Assembly: GCA_028281575.1 (NCBI GenBank) | Contig: JANQJP010000048.1 | Span: 1-41,037, forward strand | Direction: 5' to 3' | Source: Cellvibrionaceae bacterium | GTDB lineage: Bacteria; Pseudomonadota; Gammaproteobacteria; Pseudomonadales; Cellvibrionaceae | DNA length: 41,037 nt | Shown: positions 23,805-30,908 of the stretch, in pieces | Layout: each line of letters opens with the position of its first letter | How positions within the stretch are numbered: position 1 is the first letter of the stretch | Program-made: the position numbers and the translations under genes | Notes under the pieces: generated by a model | Told to the model about the DNA's origin: nothing | What the model saw: only the letters and a program-made list of their open reading frames with translations | Databases searched by the model: none

Positions 23805-25679
23805 ATGTTGGGTTCCTTATTTGTAAATGCCGTGAATGACTGCCAGCGCTGGAAGGCCATGGCGAATGTTTTGGCCCTGAGCGCGCTGCTCAGCGCTTGT
23901 GGTGGCGGGGGCAGTTCCAGCCCAAGCGCCACTCCGGTATCGGTCGATCCTCCAGCGGGAGATGAAGAACAGGCGGAATTGTTAATCAGTCTTACCGATG
24001 CCGAGGGTGACTTCCTGACCTATCTTGTCGATGTCACCGGCATGACGCTTACCCATACCAATGGGGCCGTCGTCAATGTGCTGCCGGAAACCACCTCGGT
24101 GGACTTCGCGCAATATGTCGATGTCAGCGAGATGCTAACCGTGGCATCTGTTCCCTTTGGCACCTACGAATCGATGGATTTAAGTTTGGATTTCAGCAGT
24201 GCACAAATTACCGTGCAAGATGAAGCCGGCCAGCCTATTGTCGCAGCGGTCGTTGATGAAGCCGGTGATCCAGTGACACAACTGGACGTCACGCTTACCT
24301 TTAATGGCAATGAAGCCTTTGTTTTGCGCCCGAGTATGATTCCTCATCTCACGCTGGATTTTGATTTGGACGCCTCCAACGACGTGGAGATAACAGACGG
24401 TCATGCCGTTGTGACGGTTAAGCCCGTGCTTCTCGCCGATACACAGCACGATGATCCCAAGCCACTTCGGTTGCGCGGTTTACTCGGTCGCGTGGATGTC
24501 GAAGCGGAACAGTTTGTCGTTGAGTTGCGCCCCTTCCGCAAACGTCTCGGCCGCTTTGGCGATGTTGTTGTCAATGTCGATGCAGAGACAGGCTACGAGG
24601 TCGATGGGGAAATGCTGGAAAACGACGCCGGCCTTGAGGCCCTGGCGGCTCTTGATCCGGCTAGCCCCGTTGTTGTAGCTGCCGAGTGGGATCGCGGTGA
24701 AACCCGGTTTCTCGCAACCCAAGTCTTGGCGGGTTCCAGTGTGCCCTGGGATAACGCGGATATCCTGCGGGGCACCGTTGTTGCTCGAGACGGTAGCACT
24801 GTAAGTGTGCGCGGCGCCATTATCGAAGTATCGGATGGCCGCTTTGTATTTAACGATACAGTTAATTTGACGATAGGTGATGCGACCGCTGTTAACAAGC
24901 GAGCGGAAGAAGCGGATATCGCCGATATTTCTGTGGGATCAGCTTTACACGCCGTGGGTACGCTCGTCGATGACAATAGCCTCGATGCAACTAATGGCAT
25001 CGTGCGTATTTACCAAAGCAATATCGCGGGAACCGTTAATAGCGAAGAGCCTCTGTCGATCGATTTGCAATTTATTAATGGCCGTCGCGCATCGCTATTT
25101 GATTTCGCTGGCACGGGTGTGGATGAAGCATCTGATGCAGATCCGGGTAATTATGAGGTAGATACGTCTACACTCGATTTAAGCGGTTTGTTCCCACAGG
25201 ACCCCGTGCGCGTGCGAGGTTTTGTCAGTGAGTTCGGCACTGCACCCATGGACTTTGAAGCAAATACCGTCATTAATGCCGCCGATGTGAGAGGTCTGCT
25301 TACCGTGACGTATATTTCTCCGGGATCTGAAACGGCACTTACAACAGCCAGTGAGGAAGGTATTGTATTTGGCTTGGATGATGTCGCACGTAAACACCAT
25401 ATTCGCCGTGCCGGTGTAGCGATTGATCTATTGGAATTAGACAGTCCGCCACCCATTGTGCCAGCCGCAGATCGAGGCATTTACAGTATTGCTGTTGATC
25501 GACGCATAGCGCTCTACTTTAATTACAGTGAGTTTGTCGATGCGTTAAATGCCTATATTGAACAGTCTTTGCCTGTCCAGCGCATCGACGCTCACGGTAC
25601 TTATGAGAGTATGTCGAACGCGTTTTCCAGCAAACGGCTGCGAGTATATTTGCGAAATGTCATTAGCGAAAGTGAATAG
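23805..25679 (+). CDS. DUF4382/DUF5666-like lipoprotein
   Basis: The protein has 624 residues from ATG 23805, with GCGGAGA 8 nt upstream. A lipoprotein signal ends ALLSAC followed by GGGGSSS, a flexible linker. The first domain (about 55-215) starts LLISLTDAEGDFLTYLVDVTG and matches the DUF4382 beginning. Later repeats of about 80 residues (LRGLLGRVDVEAEQFVVELR, ILRGTVVARDGSTVSVRGA) look like DUF5666 beta domains. It is an outer-membrane-anchored or surface protein, low in Cys, Lys and aromatics. A strong terminator follows at 25703. It is divergent from the DUF3857 gene. Confidence 0.8.
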   Translation: MLGSLFVNAVNDCQRWKAMANVLALSALLSACGGGGSSSPSATPVSVDPPAGDEEQAELLISLTDAEGDFLTYLVDVTGMTLTHTNGAVVNVLPETTSVDFAQYVDVSEMLTVASVPFGTYESMDLSLDFSSAQITVQDEAGQPIVAAVVDEAGDPVTQLDVTLTFNGNEAFVLRPSMIPHLTLDFDLDASNDVEITDGHAVVTVKPVLLADTQHDDPKPLRLRGLLGRVDVEAEQFVVELRPFRKRLGRFGDVVVNVDAETGYEVDGEMLENDAGLEALAALDPASPVVVAAEWDRGETRFLATQVLAGSSVPWDNADILRGTVVARDGSTVSVRGAIIEVSDGRFVFNDTVNLTIGDATAVNKRAEEADIADISVGSALHAVGTLVDDNSLDATNGIVRIYQSNIAGTVNSEEPLSIDLQFINGRRASLFDFAGTGVDEASDADPGNYEVDTSTLDLSGLFPQDPVRVRGFVSEFGTAPMDFEANTVINAADVRGLLTVTYISPGSETALTTASEEGIVFGLDDVARKHHIRRAGVAIDLLELDSPPPIVPAADRGIYSIAVDRRIALYFNYSEFVDALNAYIEQSLPVQRIDAHGTYESMSNAFSSKRLRVYLRNVISESE

Positions 25680-25992
25680 CAAGTTACAAAGTGACGCACT
25701 ACGGAGGGCTTTGCCCTCCTTTTTCCCCGCACCTGGATGTGTCTTTGTCTGTCTTATGTTTAGCGCTACAAGCGCTCTGCCAGACACAAAAACAAAGGAA
25801 GTAGCAGCAACTGAAGATTTATTACCAAGTGCAGAATTGTTAGAGTTCCTGGCCGAATTCGACGATGTAAACGATGAAACTTTCGGCTTAATTGTTACCC
25901 GCGCATTAAAAGATGTTGATAGCGAACGTGAAATTGAAGATACAGCCGCACGTGGGCGCGGCGATGGAGGTCTCAATGACCAGGATAATTAA
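25657..25992 (+). CDS. Small acidic exported protein of the DUF3106 operon
   Basis: The recognisable part is DLLPSAELLEFLAEFDDVND followed by an acidic, charged tail, a pattern of short proteins that accompany DUF3106 and DUF3619 genes. The start is uncertain. ATG 25657 overlaps the previous gene and the terminator at 25703 and gives a signal-like RRALPSFFPAPGCVFVCL. ATG 25756 starts inside that hydrophobic stretch and has no ribosome site. The stop overlaps the DUF3106 gene by 17 nt. No biochemical role is known. Confidence 0.55.
   Translation: MSLAKVNSKLQSDALRRALPSFFPAPGCVFVCLMFSATSALPDTKTKEVAATEDLLPSAELLEFLAEFDDVNDETFGLIVTRALKDVDSEREIEDTAARGRGDGGLNDQDN
25703..25724 (+). terminator. Rho-independent terminator
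   Basis: GGAGGGC-TTT-GCCCTCC-TTTTT is a perfect 7-bp stem with a T-run, 24 nt after the stop of the DUF4382-like lipoprotein gene. It also lies within the possible 5' part of the next gene. Confidence 0.9.
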
Positions 25993-26449
25993 ACGATGTC
26001 GTACATGTGTGTTGCTGTTGTCGCTCGTTGTTTCAGTCCCGGGCCTGGCTGCTGATTGGCAGGATTTAAATGCAAATCAGCAATTGATTTTGCAGCCGTT
26101 TGCCGAACGCTGGCAGAGCCTGGATACAGCAAAGCAAACGAAATTAATTCTTGCGGCGGACAGATGGCAGCGTATGACGGCCGAACAAAAACAGCGCGCG
26201 GCTGAACGCTTGGGCCGGTGGCGCGCGCTCACCGACGAACAGCGCCAGGCGGCGCGCAAGCGGTTTCGCCAGTTTCAGAATCTTTCTGACAACGAAAAAG
26301 AACGCATTCGTCGCCAGTTTAGAAAATTCCAGGCTTTGCCTGAAGCGCAGCGATTAAAGCTGCAGGAGCGTTGGCAGAAGCTAACACCTGAACAGAAAAG
26401 AAAATTTATGGAACGGCGTAAACAAGCCGCGGAGCGCAAACGTCAGTGA
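25976..26449 (+). CDS. DUF3106 exported protein with repeated W-x-x-L helices
   Basis: The protein has 157 residues. ATG 25976 is set by GATGGAGG ending 6 nt upstream. The signal peptide VLLLSLVVSVPGLAADW is followed by a tandem of about nine-residue units of the type W-Q-x-L-T-x-E-Q-[KR] (RWQSLDTAKQ, RWQRMTAEQK, RWRALTDEQR, RWQKLTPEQK), the hallmark of DUF3106. The protein is very basic, Gln/Arg/Lys-rich and helical, probably periplasmic. DUF3106 genes normally lie beside an ECF sigma factor and DUF3619; all are here, but in changed order. The stop overlaps the next start (GTGA). Confidence 0.92.
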   Translation: MTRIIKRCRTCVLLLSLVVSVPGLAADWQDLNANQQLILQPFAERWQSLDTAKQTKLILAADRWQRMTAEQKQRAAERLGRWRALTDEQRQAARKRFRQFQNLSDNEKERIRRQFRKFQALPEAQRLKLQERWQKLTPEQKRKFMERRKQAAERKRQ

Positions 26450-27399
26450 AGTTAAAAATAATGACTTATATCGCGTGCTTTTTTATTCCCGTGTACGCGT
26501 TTGCTGAAGATGATTGGTTTGATTCGCCACTCAGGGGTTTTGGTTTGAATTTTCGTGCCGGTCAATTTGATGAAGGGGCTTCGCTTGGCAGTGTGAGAGG
26601 TTTTGCGCCGCTGTTGTTTGGCAGCGAAGTAAGTGCTTCGTTTACGCAACTGCATGGCAACGACCAGGATGAAAAAAGTTACAGTGTTTTTCTTCGTTCT
26701 GATACAGCACGGCGGTTTACTGCCGGTATTGGTGTTGAGCGCAGCGAGCGCGGCGCCGCTTATGAAAATGAAGATTTTCATTTGCTTCTTGGTTGGAATT
26801 ACCGGCGTTGGTATTTTGAATTTATCGGCACGCGGGGCGAACTTTCGGTCGAACCTCCCGGTATAACGAATGACGTTTTAGCGCGCCTGGAAAGCTTGGG
26901 TGTATTAACGGCCGATAGAGAGGGTAGAAGGCTTACGGCGAATTACTATGGTGATCGCTGGGGTTTACAGTTATTGGTTGCAAACTACGAGTTAACGCGT
27001 GACAGAGAGCTACAGGCGAGCGACCTGGAGGAACTGTTGCAGGAACTTGGTTTGGATAGTCGTAGAGACTTAACGCGTCTGTTGCGCAACCCTGAAAATT
27101 TTTTGCGACTAAATTTATTAATTCGTACGCTCAATTATTCGAATCAGGAATATTATCGCCAGGTGAATCAAATCGCTGACAGCGAACTGGGTTTGAGCGC
27201 CTATGTAATGCGCGATGCACTTACGTATTCGAGCGGTTTATTTTGGTATGACAATATTTTTACGGATGAAACTGATGTCAGTGTTTTTGGCAGCATTGAC
27301 TATGCGCTATCAGACAACGTACTTGTCGGGTTTTTGCTGAGCACTTCTGCCGGGGAAGGCACTGTTTACGGTGAACTCAGTTTGGGTTTTATGTGGTGA
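26446..27399 (+). CDS. Outer-membrane beta-barrel-like protein, unknown
   Basis: The protein has 317 residues, starting with GTG 26446 that overlaps the DUF3106 stop as GTGA. The signal peptide IACFFIPVYAFA is cleaved before EDDWF. The mature part alternates polar and aromatic residues in strands (SYSVFLRSDTARRFTAGIGV, WNYRRWYFEFIGTRGEL) and ends in a strand finishing FMW, an outer-membrane C-terminal signature. A mid-section of about 60 residues is helical and Leu/Glu-rich (DLEELLQELGLDS), an insertion unlike simple barrels. No family is recognised. The sigma gene starts 2 nt after its stop, so the barrel is part of the regulated operon. Confidence 0.72.
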   Translation: MKLKIMTYIACFFIPVYAFAEDDWFDSPLRGFGLNFRAGQFDEGASLGSVRGFAPLLFGSEVSASFTQLHGNDQDEKSYSVFLRSDTARRFTAGIGVERSERGAAYENEDFHLLLGWNYRRWYFEFIGTRGELSVEPPGITNDVLARLESLGVLTADREGRRLTANYYGDRWGLQLLVANYELTRDRELQASDLEELLQELGLDSRRDLTRLLRNPENFLRLNLLIRTLNYSNQEYYRQVNQIADSELGLSAYVMRDALTYSSGLFWYDNIFTDETDVSVFGSIDYALSDNVLVGFLLSTSAGEGTVYGELSLGFMW

Positions 27400-27400
27400 T

Positions 27401-27949
27401 ATGTCAGCGACAAGCACGGAAACACGCGCCGCATTAAATCAATTTTTTATCGAGGCGCAGGCAAAAGCCTTGCGACAAGTGGAAATAGCAGTTGGCAGTC
27501 GCGATGAAGCTTTAGATATTGTGCAGGAATCGATGCTAAAACTCGCGTCGAAATACAGTGATCAAAGTAACTCCTGGCCGCAGCTGTTTCAGCGAATTTT
27601 GCAAAATGCGATTCGCGATTGGTATCGACGGAAAAAAGTGCGCCGTTTTTTTTCGTGGAACACGGTGGGTGATGAGGTGACCGACGGCGAACAAACAACA
27701 CTCGCGACCGACGTGACTGTAGATTCGCGGTCACCGGAAATGCACTCGCAGCGTCAGCAAAATATAGGCGCAGTCGAGCATGCGCTTAAGCGGTTGCCCC
27801 ACCGACAACAGCAGGCATTTTTATTGCGGGCATGGTGGGGACACGATATTGAGGAAACGGCATTTGCAATGGGCTGCAGTCCCGGAAGTGTCAAAACACA
27901 TTATTCGCGTGCGCTTGGTAAATTACGGGAATTATTGGGTGAGAAATGA
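27401..27949 (+). CDS. ECF sigma factor of the DUF3106/DUF3619 operon
   Basis: The protein has 182 residues from ATG 27401, directly after the preceding TGA. Region 2 is at about 10-80 (EALDIVQESMLKLASKY, LFQRILQNAIRDWYRRKK) and region 4 at about 128-178 (LPHRQQQAFLLRAWWGHDIEE, MGCSPGSVKTHYSRALGKL). This is the ECF type typical of DUF3619-containing loci. A 75-bp element inserted at its 3' end: removal would give GAG AAA TTA TGA, a TGA overlapping the ATG of the DUF3619 gene. The insertion thus cost one residue and the translational coupling. Confidence 0.9.
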   Translation: MSATSTETRAALNQFFIEAQAKALRQVEIAVGSRDEALDIVQESMLKLASKYSDQSNSWPQLFQRILQNAIRDWYRRKKVRRFFSWNTVGDEVTDGEQTTLATDVTVDSRSPEMHSQRQQNIGAVEHALKRLPHRQQQAFLLRAWWGHDIEETAFAMGCSPGSVKTHYSRALGKLRELLGEK

Positions 27950-28022
27950 ATGGCACTTACTTAAGGGCATTTTTTCCACCGCACCTAACAGCATATTTTG
28001 CCTTAAGTAAGAGGCATTCGGA
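27948..28022. mobile_element. 75-bp inverted-repeat element, copy A, with 8-bp target duplication
   Basis: The ends GAATGGCACTTACTTAAGG and CCTTAAGTAAGAGGCATTC pair over 17 of 19 positions. TGAGAAAT flanks both sides (27940-27947 and 28023-28030), a clean 8-bp target duplication. It carries no gene. It lies exactly between the sigma and DUF3619 genes. Confidence 0.8.
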
Positions 28023-28031
28023 TGAGAAATT

Positions 28032-28427
28032 ATGAAACGTAAAGAGCCACACATACAGGGTGAAAATGGCGCGGTGAATGACGACGCCGTTGTTGCCGAT
28101 ATTGTCAGTAATTTGGATGCGTCAGCGGATGATTTGGACAAACAAACCCTGGATCGTCTTCATCTAGCGCGACAAGCGGCATTGGCAAAACTCGAACAAA
28201 AAAAACGGCCGGTATCGCTTTGGTGGATGTCTGGTGCGGTAACAGCTTCTTTTCTCGCGGCACTGCTTTGGTTTAACAGCTTCGAAAATAAAGAAGTTGC
28301 ACCGCAACAGATTGCGCTGGATGATTTTGAATGGTTGTTAAATGACTCGGCTGATTTGGATATTGTTGAAAATGAATTGGCGTTTTACGACTGGGCAGAT
28401 GATACGTTGTCAAATAGCCAAGGCTGA
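28032..28427 (+). CDS. DUF3619-family membrane protein, probable anti-sigma partner
   Basis: The protein has 131 residues. A soluble N-terminal domain (about 1-58, with DLDKQTLDRLHLARQAAL, the family's conserved helix) is followed by one membrane helix (about 64-83) and an acidic C terminus with DIVENELAFYDWAD, near-identical in style to DUF3619 endings. DUF3619 proteins sit next to ECF sigma factors and probably hold them at the membrane. GGATGAG lies before the ATG. Copies A and B of a small repeat element flank the gene. Confidence 0.85.
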   Translation: MKRKEPHIQGENGAVNDDAVVADIVSNLDASADDLDKQTLDRLHLARQAALAKLEQKKRPVSLWWMSGAVTASFLAALLWFNSFENKEVAPQQIALDDFEWLLNDSADLDIVENELAFYDWADDTLSNSQG

Positions 28428-28473
28428 TTTTCCAATAACATTAAGCTAATGCTTATTAAATAACTCGGAGAGG

Positions 28474-28648
28474 AATGCCACTTACTTAAGGCAAAATATG
28501 CTGTTAGGTGCGGTGGAAGGGCGGGCGTGATGAGACCGTCGCCCGAGGGATTCGGGCGCCGAGACCCCATGGATGGGTTTACGTCGTGTCTCATCACGCC
28601 CGCCCTTCCGCCGCTCCGGGGAAAAAATGCCCTTAAGTAAGTGCCATT
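28474..28648. mobile_element. Repeat element copy B carrying a nested hairpin insert
   Basis: This is copy A in reverse orientation: AATGCCACTTACTTAAGG.. on the left and ..CCTTAAGTAAGTGCCATT on the right. About 100 bp are inserted between the segments that are contiguous in copy A (around GGTGG and AAAAAATGCCC). The insert is described separately. The flanking target duplication is not clear (CTCGG on both sides). Confidence 0.75.
28515..28609. repeat. Nested 22-bp perfect inverted repeat inside copy B
   Basis: The arms GGAAGGGCGGGCGTGATGAG.. (28515-28536) and their exact complement (28588-28609) enclose a second stem CGCCCGA..TCGGGCG and a CCCATGGATGGG palindrome. It is GC-rich against its AT-rich carrier. 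Confidence 0.8.
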
Positions 28649-28665
28649 CATGCCTCGGGTCCTAT

Positions 28666-29133
28666 TTACATTTGCGATTGCAAATAATTTTCCAGGCCAA
28701 TTTTATTGATAAGCCCCAGCTGTTGTTCCAGCCAATAGGCGTGATCCATTTCCGTGTCTTCAAGTAATGTTTCAAGCATCTCTCGCGTGACATAATCCTT
28801 TTCGTTTTCACACGTCGTGATCACGTCTTTTAATGCTTGCGTTACAGCATATTCAACATCGAGATCACTTTTTAGCATGGCGGGAACGTCGCTACCAATG
28901 TTGATGGTGTGGCGCGTTACCATATCGGGTGTGCCCTCAAGAAAAAGTATGCGTTCAATCAATTTTTTTGCATGGCCTTTTTCGTCTTCAAATTCGTGGG
29001 CTATGCGTTCATAGAGTTTATTTAAACCCCAGTCGGCATACATTTCCGAGTGGATAAAGTACTGGTCCATCGCGGCGAGTTCATATGCGAGCAAGCCGTT
29101 AAGTGCGGAAATAATATTAGTGTTACCTTTCAT
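28666..29133 (-). CDS. Bacterioferritin subunit with ferroxidase site, without haem Met
   Basis: The protein has 155 residues, a four-helix ferritin-like bundle. The di-iron ligands expected from E. coli Bfr are present: Glu18, Glu51, His54, Glu94, Glu128 and His131 (the last two shifted by one residue). The haem-ligand Met52 is Lys. The C-terminal LGLINKIGLENYLQSQM is typical Bfr. It therefore looks like the ferroxidase-type subunit of a two-subunit bacterioferritin that stores iron. The gene follows 2 nt after the second bacterioferritin gene and is surely co-transcribed. Confidence 0.93.
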   Translation of the reverse strand: MKGNTNIISALNGLLAYELAAMDQYFIHSEMYADWGLNKLYERIAHEFEDEKGHAKKLIERILFLEGTPDMVTRHTINIGSDVPAMLKSDLDVEYAVTQALKDVITTCENEKDYVTREMLETLLEDTEMDHAYWLEQQLGLINKIGLENYLQSQM

Positions 29134-29135
29134 AA

Positions 29136-29609
29136 TTACTCCTCCTCAATTTGTGCCTGCAAATAATTTGCTATGCCCATATTGTTGATTTGGTACTGTT
29201 GCGTTTCCAGCCAATCCGTAAAGCCTTCCTCGTATTCGAGAATCTCTGTCAATATCTCGCGGCTGACATAATCTTTTTCCTGTTCGCATGTTGCGATCGC
29301 AGTTTTTAAACCTGCAACCTGCTTAAGCTGAAACGACAAATCCGACGCGAGCATTTCTTCGGTATGTTCGCCGACCATCAGTGGGTCGAGCCTTTGCAAA
29401 TTCGGCAGGCCTTCGAGCATTAGCACGCGCTCGATAATTTTGTCTGCCTGTTTCATATCGCGAATGGATTTTTTATAAGCCGCGTCGTTAAGTCGTTCGA
29501 AACCCCAATTTTTGTACATACGCGCATGCAAGAAGTAACGATTAATTGACGTGAGTTCAACGGTAAGGGCGGCATTTAGGGTATCGATAATGACACTTGT
29601 CGATTGCAT
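29136..29609 (-). CDS. Bacterioferritin subunit with haem Met, without ferroxidase site
   Basis: The protein has 157 residues. Glu18 and the haem-ligand Met52 are present, but ferroxidase ligands are replaced: Glu51 by Asp, His54 by Gln, Glu94 by Gln, and His130 by Phe in YEEGFTDWLE. Overall length and the ending INNMGIANYLQAQ match Bfr. It thus complements the neighbour: one subunit binds haem, the other oxidises iron, as described for heteropolymeric bacterioferritins such as Bfr-alpha/beta of Pseudomonas putida. The start has TAGGAGG about 8-10 nt upstream. A Fur-box-like site lies about 110 bp upstream. Confidence 0.93.
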   Translation of the reverse strand: MQSTSVIIDTLNAALTVELTSINRYFLHARMYKNWGFERLNDAAYKKSIRDMKQADKIIERVLMLEGLPNLQRLDPLMVGEHTEEMLASDLSFQLKQVAGLKTAIATCEQEKDYVSREILTEILEYEEGFTDWLETQQYQINNMGIANYLQAQIEEE

Positions 29610-29715
29610 ACCGTGGACCTCCTAGGATGAGAAATGGGTTGATTTTTAAGCTGTGGCAAGTCTACACAAATAGGCTAAAAAGTCAAAAAAATCCTTTATA
29701 ATCAAGTAGATAGAA

Positions 29716-29734
29716 AATGTTAATGATTGTTATT
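29716..29734 (-). promoter_or_regulatory. Candidate Fur box upstream of the bacterioferritin genes
   Basis: Read on the minus strand, AATAACAATCATTAACATT matches AATGATAATCATTATCATT, the usual Fur-box core, at 16 of 19 positions. It lies about 107 bp upstream of the first bacterioferritin start. Iron control would fit the function; the direction of control is not shown. Confidence 0.5.
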
Positions 29735-29777
29735 TAGTCCTGCTTTCCTATTTGTTCGTTGCGAGTAAATGAAGTCT

Positions 29778-29960
29778 GTAGTGTATTTAGGCAAGTTTTC
29801 CCCACCGTTTTGGCACATACGCGTTTGTGTGTCGGTGGTACGTTCAAAAACCGTCAATTCATGGATGAATTGGCGGAGCTACAGGGATGTATTTATGCGT
29901 TTTTTGAACGTATCACCGATGCGCAAACGATTCGAGGGCACGCACGTTGAAGTTTTTCAC
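29778..29960 (+). repeat. Hairpin element of the 196-bp family, copy 2 (wobble-paired)
   Basis: It starts GTAGTGTATTTAG like the ends of copy 1. The arms (about 29824-29853 and 29904-29933) pair, with four G-U wobbles in plus-strand RNA and a mismatch at the outermost base. The right outer end has decayed. The nested stem CCGTCAATTCAT-GG-ATGAATTGGCGG is identical to copy 1. It lies between the Fur-box region and the KefG-like gene. Confidence 0.8.
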
Positions 29961-30045
29961 AACAGGTTAATGAAATATTCTAAAAGACGATGGTAGAGTA
30001 ACGGCTGCACTTCCCAAACGCTATTCAAGCTTCACGACTCAAATT

Positions 30046-30651
30046 ATGACCAACAAAGTTTTGCTGCTATTTGCGCATCCTTCACAAGACCGTTCGGAGG
30101 CTAATGCGCCACTTTTCTCGATTGCTCAGCAAATGCCGAATATTACGGCTGTCGATTTATATCGCGAATATCCAGCGTTGCATATCGATATAGAGCGCGA
30201 GCAACAACGTTTGCGTGAGCACCAGGTGATTTTATTTATGTTCCCGCTCTATTGGTATTCGACGCCCGCCATATTAAAAGAGTGGCAGGACCTGGTGCTT
30301 GAATATGGCTTCGCTTATGGCAAGGACGGCACAGCGCTTCACGGAAAAACCTTTTTGTGCGCATTGACGGCCGGTGGTTCGTGCGACGCTTATCGCAAAG
30401 GTGGTTATAACAATTTTAGTCTGCGCGAGTTGCTACGTCCGCTCGAGCAAACCGCCATTTTAACGGGCATGCACTACCTTCCACCTTTTGCTTTGTTCGG
30501 TTCGCGTAAAGCGGTTGATGAAGGGCGCTTGGCCGAGCACGAGGATGAGTGGCGACGTTTACTCAATGCTTTAATTGATGGCTCACTGGATTTGGCGCGT
30601 GCAGCAGAGTGCGAAAAGTTGTCAGGTGAGATCGCAGCGCTTGTTAGGTAG
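30046..30651 (+). CDS. KefG/KefF-like NAD(P)H oxidoreductase, ancillary to KefB
   Basis: The protein has 201 residues, a flavodoxin-like quinone reductase. The start VLLLFAHPSQDRSEANAP is the nucleotide-binding turn, QVILFMFPLYWYSTPAILKEWQD is the conserved FMN/dimer segment, and LTAGGSCDAYRKGGYNNF and PFALFG follow. KefG and KefF bind the K+/H+ antiporters KefB and KefC and are needed for full activity, in protection against electrophiles. The KefB gene follows, separated only by a 240-bp MITE. The TAG stop is TA plus the first G of that element. Confidence 0.88.
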   Translation: MTNKVLLLFAHPSQDRSEANAPLFSIAQQMPNITAVDLYREYPALHIDIEREQQRLREHQVILFMFPLYWYSTPAILKEWQDLVLEYGFAYGKDGTALHGKTFLCALTAGGSCDAYRKGGYNNFSLRELLRPLEQTAILTGMHYLPPFALFGSRKAVDEGRLAEHEDEWRRLLNALIDGSLDLARAAECEKLSGEIAALVR

Positions 30652-30890
30652 GGCCTGTTAGCACTAATTCGATCGCCACTGTTGTAGCTGCAAATGCGCC
30701 AATCAAGGCGCGAGGAGAGTAGTTTGATTATTCCAAATAAACGACGATTGCTGCATGGATGTAGCTTATTAGAGCAGGAGCGGTAGCTTTGATATTCGCT
30801 CATGTGGAACAACCGCATCACACTCATATCGTCTTGCCGGAGAAAATTTTGGTCTCCGGCAGTGGCGATCGAATTAGTGCTAACAGGCCC
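30651..30890. mobile_element. Intact 240-bp MITE with 31-bp perfect terminal repeats, TA duplication
   Basis: The left end GGGCCTGTTAGCACTAATTC.. (30651-30681) and right end (30860-30890) are perfect inverted repeats over 31 bp, flanked by TA on both sides (30649-30650, 30891-30892). TA duplication at CTAG-like sites fits IS630/Tc1-mariner-type elements; no transposase is inside. Internal hairpins include CCGGAGA..TCTCCGG, and a module GCTGCATGGATGTAGC resembles the repeat at the right edge of the window. Excision would place the kefB start 15 nt after the kefG stop. Confidence 0.9.
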
Positions 30891-30908
30891 TAGCCCTAGG
30901 GAGTTTCA

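Noticed and set aside
28385-28651. 88-codon minus-strand ORF ending in copy B of the repeat
   Set aside because: It is composed almost entirely of the inverted-repeat element and the end of the DUF3619 gene.
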